Of a stretch of DNA of 8,192 nucleotides, positions 1-6,650 are shown piece by piece (the first letter of the stretch is position 1; each line of letters opens with the position of its first letter). The translations under genes and the position numbers were made by a program. The stretch comes from Eubacteriaceae bacterium (lineage in GTDB: Bacteria; Bacillota; Clostridia; Eubacteriales; UBA1433): NCBI GenBank assembly GCA_012797825.1, contig JAAZOI010000260.1:1-8192 (forward strand). Reading direction: 5' to 3'. Under the pieces are notes generated by a model. The model saw nothing but the letters and a program-made list of their open reading frames with translations. It was not told the origin of the DNA and ran no database searches.

Positions 1-2
1 AT

Positions 3-227
3 ATGAGCAAACAAGATGTAATAGAACTTGAAGGTACTGTTACAGAAGCCATGCCCAATACAATTTTTAAGGTAAGACTGGAAAACAACCATGAAATTAC
101 TGCCCATATTTCCGGCAAACTCAGGATGAATTATATCAGGATACTGCCGGGAGATAAAGTGATAGTGGAATTATCGCCTTATGATTTGACAAAAGGCAGA
201 ATTACATGGCGCGGTAAAAGCAAATAA
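3..227 (+). CDS. infA: Translation initiation factor IF-1
   Basis: This 74-residue protein is a single OB-fold (S1-like) factor that binds the 30S A site during initiation, together with IF-2 and IF-3, in the cytoplasm. The family signatures are clear: an N-terminal MSKQDVIELEG, a central AHISGKLRMNYIRILPGD and a C-terminal SPYDLTKGRITWR. Length is normal (about 72 residues in the family), with a short extra GKSK tail after the WR. The start is the ATG two bases inside the window, so its ribosome binding site lies outside and cannot be checked, but the N-terminus matches the family start exactly. rpmJ follows 15 bases downstream, the usual order in the Firmicutes ribosomal cluster. Identification is secure. 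Confidence 0.97.
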   Translation: MSKQDVIELEGTVTEAMPNTIFKVRLENNHEITAHISGKLRMNYIRILPGDKVIVELSPYDLTKGRITWRGKSK

Positions 228-242
228 AAGGAGGTAGCCAAA

Positions 243-356
243 ATGAAAGTCAGACCGTCGGTAAAACCGATATGCGAAAAATGCAAGATTATAAAACGAA
301 AAGGCAAAGTTATGGTTATTTGCGAAAAACCTAAGCACAAACAAAAACAAGGATAA
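243..356 (+). CDS. rpmJ: 50S ribosomal protein L36 (zinc-binding form)
   Basis: This 37-residue protein is one of the smallest large-subunit proteins. Reading from the ATG gives MKVRPSVKPICEKC, then a lysine-rich stretch, then VICEKPKHKQKQG and a TAA stop. The zinc ribbon ligands C11, C14, C27 and H32 are all present, so this is the zinc-containing (C+) paralog rather than the cysteine-less one made under zinc limitation in some bacteria. An AAGGAGG ribosome binding site lies just upstream. The gene is short enough to be missed by length-filtered gene calling. It sits between infA and rpsM, its standard place. Length and sequence match the family almost perfectly. Confidence 0.97.
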   Translation: MKVRPSVKPICEKCKIIKRKGKVMVICEKPKHKQKQG

Positions 357-476
357 TTTAAACTGTTAATGAAAATAAAACGAGGTGCGGCTGAGTAGAA
401 TTACTAACCTTGTTTTAATATATAAAAATTATTTCATAAATTATATTTAAACTAACAAACGGAGGTGCAACTGCTA
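357..476 (+). promoter_or_regulatory. Structured leader before rpsM, possible translational switch
   Basis: This 120-base gap has no gene. A 10-bp stem can form between 377-386 and 407-416 (one G-U pair), with a small inner hairpin AGTA-GAAT-TACT at 394-405. The 5' arm and the bases after it (378-392, AAACGAGGTGCGGCTG) closely resemble the true rpsM initiation region at 457-473 (AAACGGAGGTGCAACTG). The same 3' arm (407-415) can therefore also pair with the real rpsM Shine-Dalgarno region (457-466, one bulged G), so the two pairings exclude each other. What is seen is the complementarity; regulation is inferred. S4, encoded three genes down, is a plausible ligand because S4 represses the alpha operon from an rpsM leader in E. 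coli. A weak terminator is an alternative reading of the 377-416 hairpin. Confidence 0.4.
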
Positions 477-845
477 ATGGCGAGAATAGCCGGAGTAGAC
501 TTACCAAGAGATAAAAGAGTTGAAGTAGGGCTTACCTATATATACGGTATCGGCCTTAAAACTTCTCAGAATATACTTAAACAAACAGGGATTAATCCAG
601 ACACCAGAGTTAAAGATTTAACTGAAGATGAAGTTAATAAACTCAGGGTGATTATTGATCAGCAATGCGTAGTAGAAGGCGACTTACGTAGAGAAGTTCA
701 GCTTAATATTAAGCGTCTTATGGAAATCGGCTGTTATAGAGGCCTTAGACACAGAAAAGGTCTTCCTGTAAGAGGACAAAAGACAAAAACTAACGCAAGA
801 ACGCGAAAAGGTCCGAAGAAAACTGTAGGAAGAAAGAAAAAGTAA
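477..845 (+). CDS. rpsM: 30S ribosomal protein S13
   Basis: S13 is a 122-residue head protein of the small subunit that contacts the P-site tRNA and forms bridges to the 50S. It begins MARIAGVDLPRDKRVEVGL, has the GIGLKTSQNIL helix-hairpin-helix segment near residues 24-34, and ends in the basic tail at about 88-122 with the signature RGLRHRKGLPVRGQ. The ATG at 477 is chosen as start because MARIAGVDLP is the family N-terminus and GGAGG at 461-465 is well spaced. An in-frame GTG at 465 overlaps that ribosome binding site and would add four residues, so it is rejected. rpsK starts 15 bases after the stop. It is the first gene of the alpha operon block and follows the unusual leader. Confidence 0.97.
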   Translation: MARIAGVDLPRDKRVEVGLTYIYGIGLKTSQNILKQTGINPDTRVKDLTEDEVNKLRVIIDQQCVVEGDLRREVQLNIKRLMEIGCYRGLRHRKGLPVRGQKTKTNARTRKGPKKTVGRKKK

Positions 846-860
846 AGGAGGGCGACTATA

Positions 861-1259
861 ATGGCAGTTAAAAAGACAACTACTAAAACAAGAAGAAAAA
901 AAGTTAAAAAGAATATAGAACGCGGTCAGGCGCATATAAAGTCAAGTTTCAATAACACTATTGTAACTATATCTGATGTTGCCGGCAATGCTATATCATG
1001 GTCAAGTTCGGGAGAACTCGGATTTAAAGGTTCCAGAAAAAGCACTCCTTTTGCAGCGTCTGCAGTGGCTGAAGAAGCAGCTAAAAGAGCAATGGAACAC
1101 GGACTTAAAACAGTTGATGTATTTGTAAAAGGTCCGGGTTCGGGAAGAGAAAGTGCAATTAGAAGCCTTCAGGCGGCAGGTCTTGATATTACATCAATAA
1201 AAGATGTAACGCCTATTCCTCATAACGGATGCAGACCGCCTAAACGCAGAAGAGTGTAA
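861..1259 (+). CDS. rpsK: 30S ribosomal protein S11
   Basis: S11 is a 132-residue platform protein of the small subunit near the mRNA exit path and E site. Residues 1-18 are a lysine/arginine/threonine-rich extension. The conserved core includes HIKSSFNNTIVTISD (25-39), VKGPGSGRESAIRSLQAAGL (89-108) and the C-terminal HNGCRPPKRRRV (121-132). The Asn-Gly in that last motif is the site where E. coli S11 carries isoaspartate; the same pair is present here, but whether it is modified cannot be seen. An AAAGGAGGG site (844-852) sets the start. It lies between rpsM and rpsD, as expected. Length is normal for Firmicutes. Confidence 0.97.
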   Translation: MAVKKTTTKTRRKKVKKNIERGQAHIKSSFNNTIVTISDVAGNAISWSSSGELGFKGSRKSTPFAASAVAEEAAKRAMEHGLKTVDVFVKGPGSGRESAIRSLQAAGLDITSIKDVTPIPHNGCRPPKRRRV

Positions 1260-1276
1260 TAAGGAGGATATGATAA

Positions 1277-1903
1277 ATGGCTAGATATACAGACGCTTCA
1301 TGCAGACTTTGCAGAAAAGAAAAAATGAAGCTCTTTCTTAAGGGTGATCGCTGCTATTCTGTAAAATGTGCTATTGACAGACGAGGCACAGCTCCGGGAC
1401 AGCACGGAACAAAAAGAACAAAATCAAGCGAATACGGACTTCAGCTTCGTGAAAAACAGAAAGCTAAGAGAATATACGGCGTACTTGAAAAACAATTCAG
1501 CAAATATTTTGATCTTGCTGAAAAACAGCAGGGTGTTACAGGGGAAAATCTTTTAAGAATACTTGAAAGCAGATTGGATAATGTAGTTTATCGCATGGGT
1601 TTTGCATCATCAAGAAAAGAAGCAAGACAGTTAGTGCTTCACGGACATTTTTTGGTTAACGGAAAGAAAGTAAATATTCCTTCATTTTTGACCAAAGAAT
1701 CTATGGTAATTACGGTTAAAGACGCAAGCAAAAAAAGCCCGAAATTTAAAATTTTGGCTGAAGCTTTAAGCGGAAGAATTATACCTAAATGGCTTGATGT
1801 TGATGCGGAAAATATGACAGGTAAAGTTGTACTTTTACCGAGTCGCGATGATATTGATTTAGAAATCAAAGACAACTTAATAGTAGAGTACTACTCTAAG
1901 TAG
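1277..1903 (+). CDS. rpsD: 30S ribosomal protein S4 (zinc-binding form)
   Basis: S4 is a 208-residue primary 16S rRNA-binding protein that starts 30S body assembly and lies at the mRNA entry channel. Four cysteines, C9, C12, C26 and C31, form the N-terminal zinc site of the C+ S4 type. The S4 RNA-binding domain follows at about residues 97-160, with ESRLDNVVYRMGFASSRKEA and LVLHGHFLVNGKKV visible. The protein ends in the family tail LIVEYYSK. AAGGAGG at 1261-1267 supports the ATG at 1277; an ATG seven bases upstream is out of frame. In B. subtilis rpsD is a separate, self-regulated gene. Here it lies in the alpha operon, as in many Clostridia, so feedback through the rpsM leader is possible but unproven. 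Confidence 0.97.
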   Translation: MARYTDASCRLCRKEKMKLFLKGDRCYSVKCAIDRRGTAPGQHGTKRTKSSEYGLQLREKQKAKRIYGVLEKQFSKYFDLAEKQQGVTGENLLRILESRLDNVVYRMGFASSRKEARQLVLHGHFLVNGKKVNIPSFLTKESMVITVKDASKKSPKFKILAEALSGRIIPKWLDVDAENMTGKVVLLPSRDDIDLEIKDNLIVEYYSK

Positions 1904-1945
1904 TATTGACCCCATAGATATAAGATAAATTACGGAGGGGTAAAA

Positions 1946-2896
1946 ATGATACAATTTGAAAAACCGAGAATTGAGATTGAACACTTAAATGAAGAGGGAA
2001 CATACGGTGAATTTATAGTAGAACCGTTGGAGAGGGGATATGGTATAACGCTTGGTAATTCACTGAGAAGGATAATGCTGTCGTCGCTTCCGGGAGCGGC
2101 CGTTACTAAAGTAAAAATAGACGGAATCTTACATGAGTTTTCAGTAGTGCCCGGCGTTAAAGAAGACGTGGTGCAGATTATTCTGAACATGAAAAAGCTG
2201 GCAGTTAAACTGCTTGGCGAAGAAGATACTGCAGTTGCTTATATAAGAGCAAAAGGCGAATGCGAAATAACTGCTGCGGATATAGAAGCGAGCAGCGATG
2301 TTGAAATTGTAAACAAAGATTTGCATATAGCGACTCTTACAAGCGAAGGCGAGCTTAATATAGAACTCACTATAGCTAAAGGCAGAGGATATACGCCTGC
2401 AGAAAAAAATAAAGATTACAGAGATACCATTGACACATTACCCGTTGACTCTATTTTTACGCCTGTTAAAAAAGTAAATTTTAATGTTAAAGATACTCGC
2501 GTAGGCAACATAACAGATTTGGACAGTTTAAGAATTAATATTTGGACAAACGGTACAATTACTCCGAAAGCGGCTATTTCGCTTGCGGCAAAAGTTTTAA
2601 ATGACCATCTAAAAATGTTCATAAATCTTGAGTCACAAGTAAGCGACATGGAAATACTCATTGAAAAAGACGAGAATAAAAAAGAAAAAATTCTTGAAAT
2701 GTCTATCGAAGAGCTGGAGCTTTCTGTCCGTTCAAATAATTGCTTAAAGCGGGCAAATATAAATTATGTATCGGAACTTACTGAAAAAACTGATGAAGAA
2801 ATGATGAAAATCAGAAATTTAGGCAGAAAATCGTTAAATGAAATTAAACAGAAATTAGACGAAATGGGCCTTAAATTTAAGAAAAGCAACGAATAA
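1946..2896 (+). CDS. rpoA: DNA-directed RNA polymerase subunit alpha
   Basis: The alpha subunit (316 residues) dimerises to scaffold assembly of beta and beta' and contacts upstream promoter DNA and activators. The N-terminal domain (about 1-230) has the dimerisation and assembly signature ERGYGITLGNSLRRIMLSSL (29-48). A flexible, charged linker (about 231-252, rich in K and E) leads to the C-terminal domain (253-316). That domain has ELSVRSNNCLKRANI, in which R262 matches E. coli R265, the key UP-element contact, and NLGRKSLNEIK (291-301), the second DNA-contact helix. Length is normal for Firmicutes. A CGGAGGGG site sits at 1933-1940. It is placed between rpsD and rplQ in the standard alpha operon order. 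Confidence 0.98.
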   Translation: MIQFEKPRIEIEHLNEEGTYGEFIVEPLERGYGITLGNSLRRIMLSSLPGAAVTKVKIDGILHEFSVVPGVKEDVVQIILNMKKLAVKLLGEEDTAVAYIRAKGECEITAADIEASSDVEIVNKDLHIATLTSEGELNIELTIAKGRGYTPAEKNKDYRDTIDTLPVDSIFTPVKKVNFNVKDTRVGNITDLDSLRINIWTNGTITPKAAISLAAKVLNDHLKMFINLESQVSDMEILIEKDENKKEKILEMSIEELELSVRSNNCLKRANINYVSELTEKTDEEMMKIRNLGRKSLNEIKQKLDEMGLKFKKSNE

Positions 2897-2910
2897 AAGG
2901 AGGGATTACA

Positions 2911-3282
2911 TTGGCAGGTTATAAGAAATTAGGTCGCCCTTCTGATCAAAGGCGAGCAATGCTGAGAAATTTGGTTACAGATTTCTTTAAATACGGACAA
3001 TTAACAACAACGCTTGACAGAGCAAAGGAAACCGGCAAAATTGCAGAAAAAATGATAACGCTCGGAAAACAAAATACTCTTCACACAAAACGTCAGGCGC
3101 TTGGCTATATAACGGACAGGGCTGTGGTTACGAGATTGTTTAACGAAATAGCACCGGCAAATGCCAACAGACAAGGCGGTTATGTTCAGATTTTTAAGCT
3201 GGGGACTAGAAAAGGGGACGGCGCAGAAATGGCCATCCTCAAACTAACCGAAAGCAGTGCAATAGTAAAAAAAGGGGAGTAG
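2911..3282 (+). CDS. rplQ: 50S ribosomal protein L17
   Basis: L17 is a 123-residue large-subunit protein located near the peptide exit tunnel opening. It shows the family N-terminus AGYKKLGRPSDQRRAMLRNL, then LTTTLDRAKETGKIAEKMITLGK and the C-terminal RKGDGAEMAILKLTE. Translation starts at a TTG codon (2911), the only non-ATG start I accept in this window. It is supported by AAGGAGGG at 2897-2904 and by the match of the following AGYKKLGRP to the family start; no ATG lies nearby in frame. The rare start may lower L17 output. The last codons and the stop form half of a hairpin (3273-3298), see that entry. It is the last gene of the ribosomal part before the ECF transporter genes. Confidence 0.96.
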   Translation: MAGYKKLGRPSDQRRAMLRNLVTDFFKYGQLTTTLDRAKETGKIAEKMITLGKQNTLHTKRQALGYITDRAVVTRLFNEIAPANANRQGGYVQIFKLGTRKGDGAEMAILKLTESSAIVKKGE

Positions 3283-3298
3283 CTGTAGCTGCTCCTTT
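3273..3298 (+). terminator. Hairpin overlapping the rplQ stop, possible attenuator
   Basis: An 11-bp stem can form between 3273-3283 and 3288-3298 with a TGTA loop. It includes three G-U pairs and contains the rplQ stop codon (3280-3282) in its 5' arm. The 3' side runs into TTTATT rather than a long T-tract, so it would be a weak intrinsic terminator. It would trim transcription between the abundant ribosomal messages and the low-demand ecfA1 gene, whose start is only 36 bases after the stop. It could also be an RNA stabiliser or processing end. A ribosome finishing rplQ would cover and melt it. Structure seen; function inferred. Confidence 0.5.
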
Positions 3299-3318
3299 AT
3301 TAAAATCCGGAGAAAATT

Positions 3319-4149
3319 ATGCAGAAAGCTATACAAGTAAAAAATCTCTGCTATAAATATCAAAAAGACGAAGAAGAATTAACAGCAATATACGATATGT
3401 CTTTTGACGTATATGAGGGTGAGTTTTTGGCTATTATCGGCCACAACGGAAGCGGGAAAAGTACGCTTGCAAAACTGCTTAACGGCATTATTAAGCCGTC
3501 AAGCGGGGACGTGCTGGTATACGAAATGAATACTAAAGATGAAGATAAAATATGGGATATACGTCAAAAAGCAGGAATTGTGTTTCAGAACCCGGATAAC
3601 CAGATAGTCGCAACGATAGTTGAGGAAGACGTGGCGTTCGGTCCTGAAAATTTAGGCGTAGAACAGAAAGAAATAAGAAAAAGAGTAGATGAGGCATTGG
3701 AAACTGTCAAAATGTCGCAGTATAAAGACAGAAAACCTCATCAGCTTTCGGGCGGGCAAAAGCAGAGAATAGCTATTGCAGGAATACTTGCCATGCAACC
3801 AAAGTGCATAATCTTTGATGAGGCGACGGCAATGCTTGACCCTTCGGGCAGAGACGAAGTGCTTTCGTGCATTAGGCATCTTAATAAAGAAAACAAAACG
3901 ACTATATTATATATAACGCATTATATGGAAGAAATAGTTGACGCGGACAGAATAATTGTTTTAAACAAAGGCGAAATTGCGATGCAGGGAACGCCTAAAG
4001 AGATATTTTCTCAGGTAGAGCCTCTGCAGCAGCTGCAGCTTGATGTGCCTAATATTACAAAACTGGCATATATGCTCAAAAAAGAAGGAATCAATATACC
4101 AGACGGAGTGCTTACGGTAGATGAGATGGTGGGTTGCATATGTCGTTGA
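3319..4149 (+). CDS. ecfA1: ECF transporter ATPase EcfA1 (CbiO type)
   Basis: This 276-residue cytoplasmic ABC ATPase forms, with EcfA2, the motor of an energy-coupling factor importer for vitamins or metal ions. Walker A is GHNGSGKST (41-49), the Q-loop glutamine is Q90 in VFQNPDNQ, the signature is LSGGQKQR (143-150), Walker B is CIIFDE (163-168) with E168 catalytic, and the H-loop is H201 in ITHYMEE. The Walker B is followed by ATAMLDP, the form typical of EcfA1, whereas EcfA2 has PTAGLDP. All catalytic residues are present. A modest CCGGAGAA site precedes the ATG. The gene overlaps ecfA2 by 10 bases, which suggests translational coupling. No promoter is evident before it, so transcription probably continues from rplQ through the hairpin. 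Confidence 0.95.
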   Translation: MQKAIQVKNLCYKYQKDEEELTAIYDMSFDVYEGEFLAIIGHNGSGKSTLAKLLNGIIKPSSGDVLVYEMNTKDEDKIWDIRQKAGIVFQNPDNQIVATIVEEDVAFGPENLGVEQKEIRKRVDEALETVKMSQYKDRKPHQLSGGQKQRIAIAGILAMQPKCIIFDEATAMLDPSGRDEVLSCIRHLNKENKTTILYITHYMEEIVDADRIIVLNKGEIAMQGTPKEIFSQVEPLQQLQLDVPNITKLAYMLKKEGINIPDGVLTVDEMVGCICR

Positions 4150-5006
4150 AATTATTACATGTATCGCATATTTACGCTAAAGACACGCCTTTTGAATTCG
4201 CCGCGTTAAAAGATATAAACATTAGCATTGATAAAACAGAATTTATAGCGATTATAGGCCATACAGGCTCGGGGAAATCGACTTTGGTTCAGCATATGAA
4301 CGGACTTCTGCTGCCGACAAGCGGGACAGTATTTATTGACGATGTAGATATAACTCAGAATAAAACAGACCGCTTTAACGCAAGAAGAAAAGTGGGACTT
4401 GTGTTTCAGTATGCTGAACACCAGCTGTTTGAAGAAACTATTTTTAAAGATATTGCATTCGGGCCTAAAAATTTAAAGCTTACTAACGAAGAAATAGAAA
4501 TGCGTGTTAGTGAAGCTATGGAGCTTGTAGGGCTTAATTATGAAGAATATAAAGACCGTTCTCCGTTTGACATATCGGGCGGACAGATGAGAAGGGTTGC
4601 TATAGCCGGCGTTTTATCGATGAAACCGGACATTATAATTCTTGACGAGCCCACAGCAGGACTTGATCCGCTGGGCAAAAAAGAAATATTAAACAGCATT
4701 TACCAGCTTTATAAGACGCACAATATAACTGTTATTTTAGTAAGCCACAATATGGAAGAAGTAGCGCAGATGGCGGAACGTATTATAGTTATGCGCCAGG
4801 GCGGCATTATTATGGATGCCGCGCCTGCTAAAGTTTTCAGCCAGGCTGAAAAGCTTGAAGAAATCGGTCTGCGGGCGCCTGATATAAGTTATTTAATGAA
4901 AGAGCTTAAAAAGCATGGGCTTGATGTGGATGATAAAATATTTACATTATACGGCGCAAATGAAGAATTGCTAAAACTGTATAAAAGGGGGGGTATAAAT
5001 GTTTAA
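4140..5006 (+). CDS. ecfA2: ECF transporter ATPase EcfA2 (CbiO type)
   Basis: This 288-residue ABC ATPase pairs with EcfA1 in the ECF importer. Walker A is GHTGSGKST (40-48), Q90 lies in VFQYAEHQ (typical of EcfA2), the signature is ISGGQMRR (145-152), Walker B is DIIILDE with E170, and the H-loop is H203 in SHNMEE. The C-terminal part beyond about residue 235 holds the EcfA-specific extension. I start it at ATG 4140, which gives MSLKLLHV. An in-frame TTG at 4134 would add two residues but directly abuts the only purine-rich site (GGTGGG, 4128-4133). The site is weak, so initiation probably depends on ribosomes finishing ecfA1, whose stop lies 10 bases inside this gene. It in turn overlaps ecfT by 8 bases. 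Confidence 0.95.
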   Translation: MSLKLLHVSHIYAKDTPFEFAALKDINISIDKTEFIAIIGHTGSGKSTLVQHMNGLLLPTSGTVFIDDVDITQNKTDRFNARRKVGLVFQYAEHQLFEETIFKDIAFGPKNLKLTNEEIEMRVSEAMELVGLNYEEYKDRSPFDISGGQMRRVAIAGVLSMKPDIIILDEPTAGLDPLGKKEILNSIYQLYKTHNITVILVSHNMEEVAQMAERIIVMRQGGIIMDAAPAKVFSQAEKLEEIGLRAPDISYLMKELKKHGLDVDDKIFTLYGANEELLKLYKRGGINV

Positions 5007-5820
5007 AGACATTACTATCGGACAATATTATCCCGCCAATTCGCCAATACATGATTTGGACCCCCGTACAAAGATAGTTTATACATTTGTATATATAATA
5101 GTGCTGTTTTTCGCAAATAATATTGCAGGTTACGCAATAGCTCTTTTGTTTTTGGCACTGCTTATATATTTATCTAACATACCATTAAAATTTGTTTTTA
5201 AAAGTGTTAAGGCTATAATAATAATAATTTTAATAACGGTAATTTTAAACGTTTTTGTAACTCCCGGCTATATATTATTTAAAATAGGACCGTTAAAGGT
5301 AACAGATGCAGGGCTAATAAACGCAGCGTTTATGGCGGTAAGGCTTATAATGCTTATTATAGGCACATCAATTATGACGCTTACGACATCACCTATATCG
5401 CTTACGGACGGTATGGAATACTGCATGAGAAGAATACCCGGAATGCGCGCTTACGCTCATGAGCTTGCCATGATGATGACTATTGCTTTAAGGTTTATTC
5501 CCACGCTCATGGAAGAAGCCGATAAAATAATGAAAGCGCAGAAAGCAAGAGGCGCGGATTTTGAAACAGGCGGAATATTTAAAAAAGCGAAAAGCGTAGT
5601 GCCAATATTGGTGCCTCTTTTTATAGGATCATTCAAGAGGGCAGACGAGCTTGCTATGGCTATGGAAGCAAGGTGCTACAGAGGCGGAGAAGGCAGAACA
5701 AGGCTTAACGAGCTTACTTATCAAAAAGGAGACACAGTTGCGTATATTGTAACTGCTGTTATGACGGCGATGATTATAGCGAGCAGATTTTTGTTGCTAT
5801 TAAATATTCCTATGAAATAA
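4999..5820 (+). CDS. ecfT: ECF transporter transmembrane coupling protein EcfT
   Basis: EcfT (273 residues) is the membrane scaffold that joins the two ATPases to exchangeable substrate-binding S components. The N-terminus GQYYPANSPIHDLDPRTKI is typical of the family. Hydrophobic segments appear at about residues 26-40, 43-60, 68-88, 108-130 and 247-266, with a shorter one near 200-212. Between them lie the two coupling motifs that dock into the ATPases: ARG at 183-185 (AQKARGADFETG) and ARC at 224-226 (AMEARCYRGGEGRT). The start ATG has a GGGGGGG tract upstream (4987-4993) and overlaps the end of ecfA2. No S component is encoded beside it, so this is a group II module shared by S proteins encoded elsewhere, and its substrate cannot be told from here. 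Confidence 0.95.
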   Translation: MFKDITIGQYYPANSPIHDLDPRTKIVYTFVYIIVLFFANNIAGYAIALLFLALLIYLSNIPLKFVFKSVKAIIIIILITVILNVFVTPGYILFKIGPLKVTDAGLINAAFMAVRLIMLIIGTSIMTLTTSPISLTDGMEYCMRRIPGMRAYAHELAMMMTIALRFIPTLMEEADKIMKAQKARGADFETGGIFKKAKSVVPILVPLFIGSFKRADELAMAMEARCYRGGEGRTRLNELTYQKGDTVAYIVTAVMTAMIIASRFLLLLNIPMK

Positions 5821-5834
5821 CAGAGGATGGCAGT

Positions 5835-6569
5835 ATGCGCAATATTCAATTGATTATAGAGTATGACGGCAGCAATTACTGCGGATGGCAGAGACAGAAT
5901 AACGGAATATCAATACAGCAGAAAATAGAAGAAGCTCTGGAAATTATTTCCGGGGAAAAGTTAAGCATAACAGGCGCGGGAAGAACGGACGCGGGAGTTC
6001 ACGCTTACGCTCAAAGCGCTAATTTTTATACAGAAAGCAAAATACCGATAGACAAATTTCCGTTTGCTGTTAACTCCGCATTGCCTTCGGACATTGCAGT
6101 AATAAAGGCTTATGAACGGGATGAAAGCTTTAACAGCAGATACAGCGCGATAGAAAAAACATATATATACAAAATTTATAACAGAAGAATACCATCTCCG
6201 TTTTACGCAAGATACGCATATCATTGCCCTGTTGATATAAATATAGAAAAAATGATAATGGCATCAAAGCAAATTATCGGAAAACACGACTTTACATCAT
6301 TTATGGCAACAGGCGGACAAGTAAAATCAACTGTAAGAGACGTATATGATATAGATATATATAAAGAAGGCGATATTATCACAATAAGCGTGCGCGGAAA
6401 CGGATTTTTATACAATATGGTGCGCATAATATCCGGAACTTTACTATATGCGGGAATTGGCAAAATTGACCCTTCAGATATTGAGAAGATAATAGACAGT
6501 AAAGACAGAACGCTGGCAGGAATAACGCTTCCCGCCTGCGGATTATACCTTAAAGAGATAGTATATTAA
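5835..6569 (+). CDS. truA: tRNA pseudouridine(38-40) synthase TruA
   Basis: TruA converts uridines 38, 39 and 40 of the tRNA anticodon arm to pseudouridine and works as a homodimer in the cytoplasm. The 244-residue protein has the N-terminal YDGSNYCGWQRQ (10-21), the catalytic motif GAGRTDAGVHA with the nucleophile D52, the central RYSAIEKTYIYKIYN, and the C-terminal VRGNGFLYNMVRIISGTL, all hallmarks of the family. Length is typical for Firmicutes. A short GAGG site lies about nine bases before the ATG, and ecfT ends 14 bases upstream, so it is probably cotranscribed with the ecf genes. The placement ecfT-truA-rplM-rpsI is the standard Firmicutes order. No terminator is visible after the stop; the rplM promoter begins 12 bases later. 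Confidence 0.97.
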   Translation: MRNIQLIIEYDGSNYCGWQRQNNGISIQQKIEEALEIISGEKLSITGAGRTDAGVHAYAQSANFYTESKIPIDKFPFAVNSALPSDIAVIKAYERDESFNSRYSAIEKTYIYKIYNRRIPSPFYARYAYHCPVDINIEKMIMASKQIIGKHDFTSFMATGGQVKSTVRDVYDIDIYKEGDIITISVRGNGFLYNMVRIISGTLLYAGIGKIDPSDIEKIIDSKDRTLAGITLPACGLYLKEIVY

Positions 6570-6581
6570 GCAAAAAAATTA

Positions 6582-6610
6582 TTGACAAGAAATGCAATAT
6601 TTTATAAAAT
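6582..6610 (+). promoter_or_regulatory. Sigma-A-type promoter for rplM-rpsI
   Basis: A perfect -35 box TTGACA (6582-6587) is followed after 17 bases by TAAAAT (6605-6610), one mismatch from the -10 consensus. An AT-rich stretch including a run of seven A lies just upstream and could act as an UP element. Transcription would begin near 6617, leaving a leader of about 65 bases before rplM. It is the clearest promoter in the window and gives the two ribosomal genes strong supply independent of readthrough from truA. TATAAA at 6603-6608 is an alternative -10 but gives only a 15-base spacer. Confidence 0.85.
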
Positions 6611-6617
6611 AACATTT

Positions 6618-6650
6618 GGCATTATATATTCCCAAAGCCCCGGGAATGTC
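6618..6650 (+). promoter_or_regulatory. Candidate L13 ribosomal protein leader (5' UTR structure)
   Basis: At about the predicted start of transcription, GGCATT (6618-6623) can pair with AATGTC (6645-6650, one G-U), and CCC (6631-6633) with GGG (6642-6644), enclosing an eight-base AAAGCCCC loop and leaving a seven-base bulge. An alternative pairing, ATTCCC (6628-6633) with GGGAAT (6642-6647), competes for the same AAT. Firmicutes are known to carry an autoregulatory L13 leader before rplM-rpsI, so the position and the stem-bulge-stem shape fit, but I have not matched it to the family consensus. The ribosome binding site at 6671-6677 lies outside the fold. Binding of L13 is inferred. Confidence 0.5.

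Noticed and set aside
410..447. TTGTTT (410-415) with TATATT (442-447) or CATAAA (435-440) as a promoter for rpsM
   Set aside because: Spacings are 26 and 19 bases, and the boxes are poor in a very AT-rich stretch where chance matches are common.
465..476. GTG start for rpsM at 465
   Set aside because: It overlaps the GGAGG ribosome binding site and adds four residues not found in S13; ATG 477 gives the family N-terminus.
684..935. Minus-strand frame across rpsM and rpsK
   Set aside because: It is antisense to two certain ribosomal genes and its composition reflects the reverse complement of Lys/Arg codons.
1884..1898. Inverted repeat TAGAGTA-C-TACTCTA at the end of rpsD
   Set aside because: It lies in codons for the conserved S4 tail VEYYSK, allows only a 5-bp stem once a loop is left, and has no T-tract.
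1906..1931. TTGACC followed by AT-rich DNA in the rpsD-rpoA gap, as a possible rpoA promoter
   Set aside because: No -10-like box lies 16-18 bases downstream; the nearest TATAAG is only 7 bases away.
4026..4040. Near-palindrome CTGCAGCAGCTGCAG in ecfA1
   Set aside because: It is not a true palindrome and is explained by codons for a Leu-Gln-rich segment (LQQLQL).
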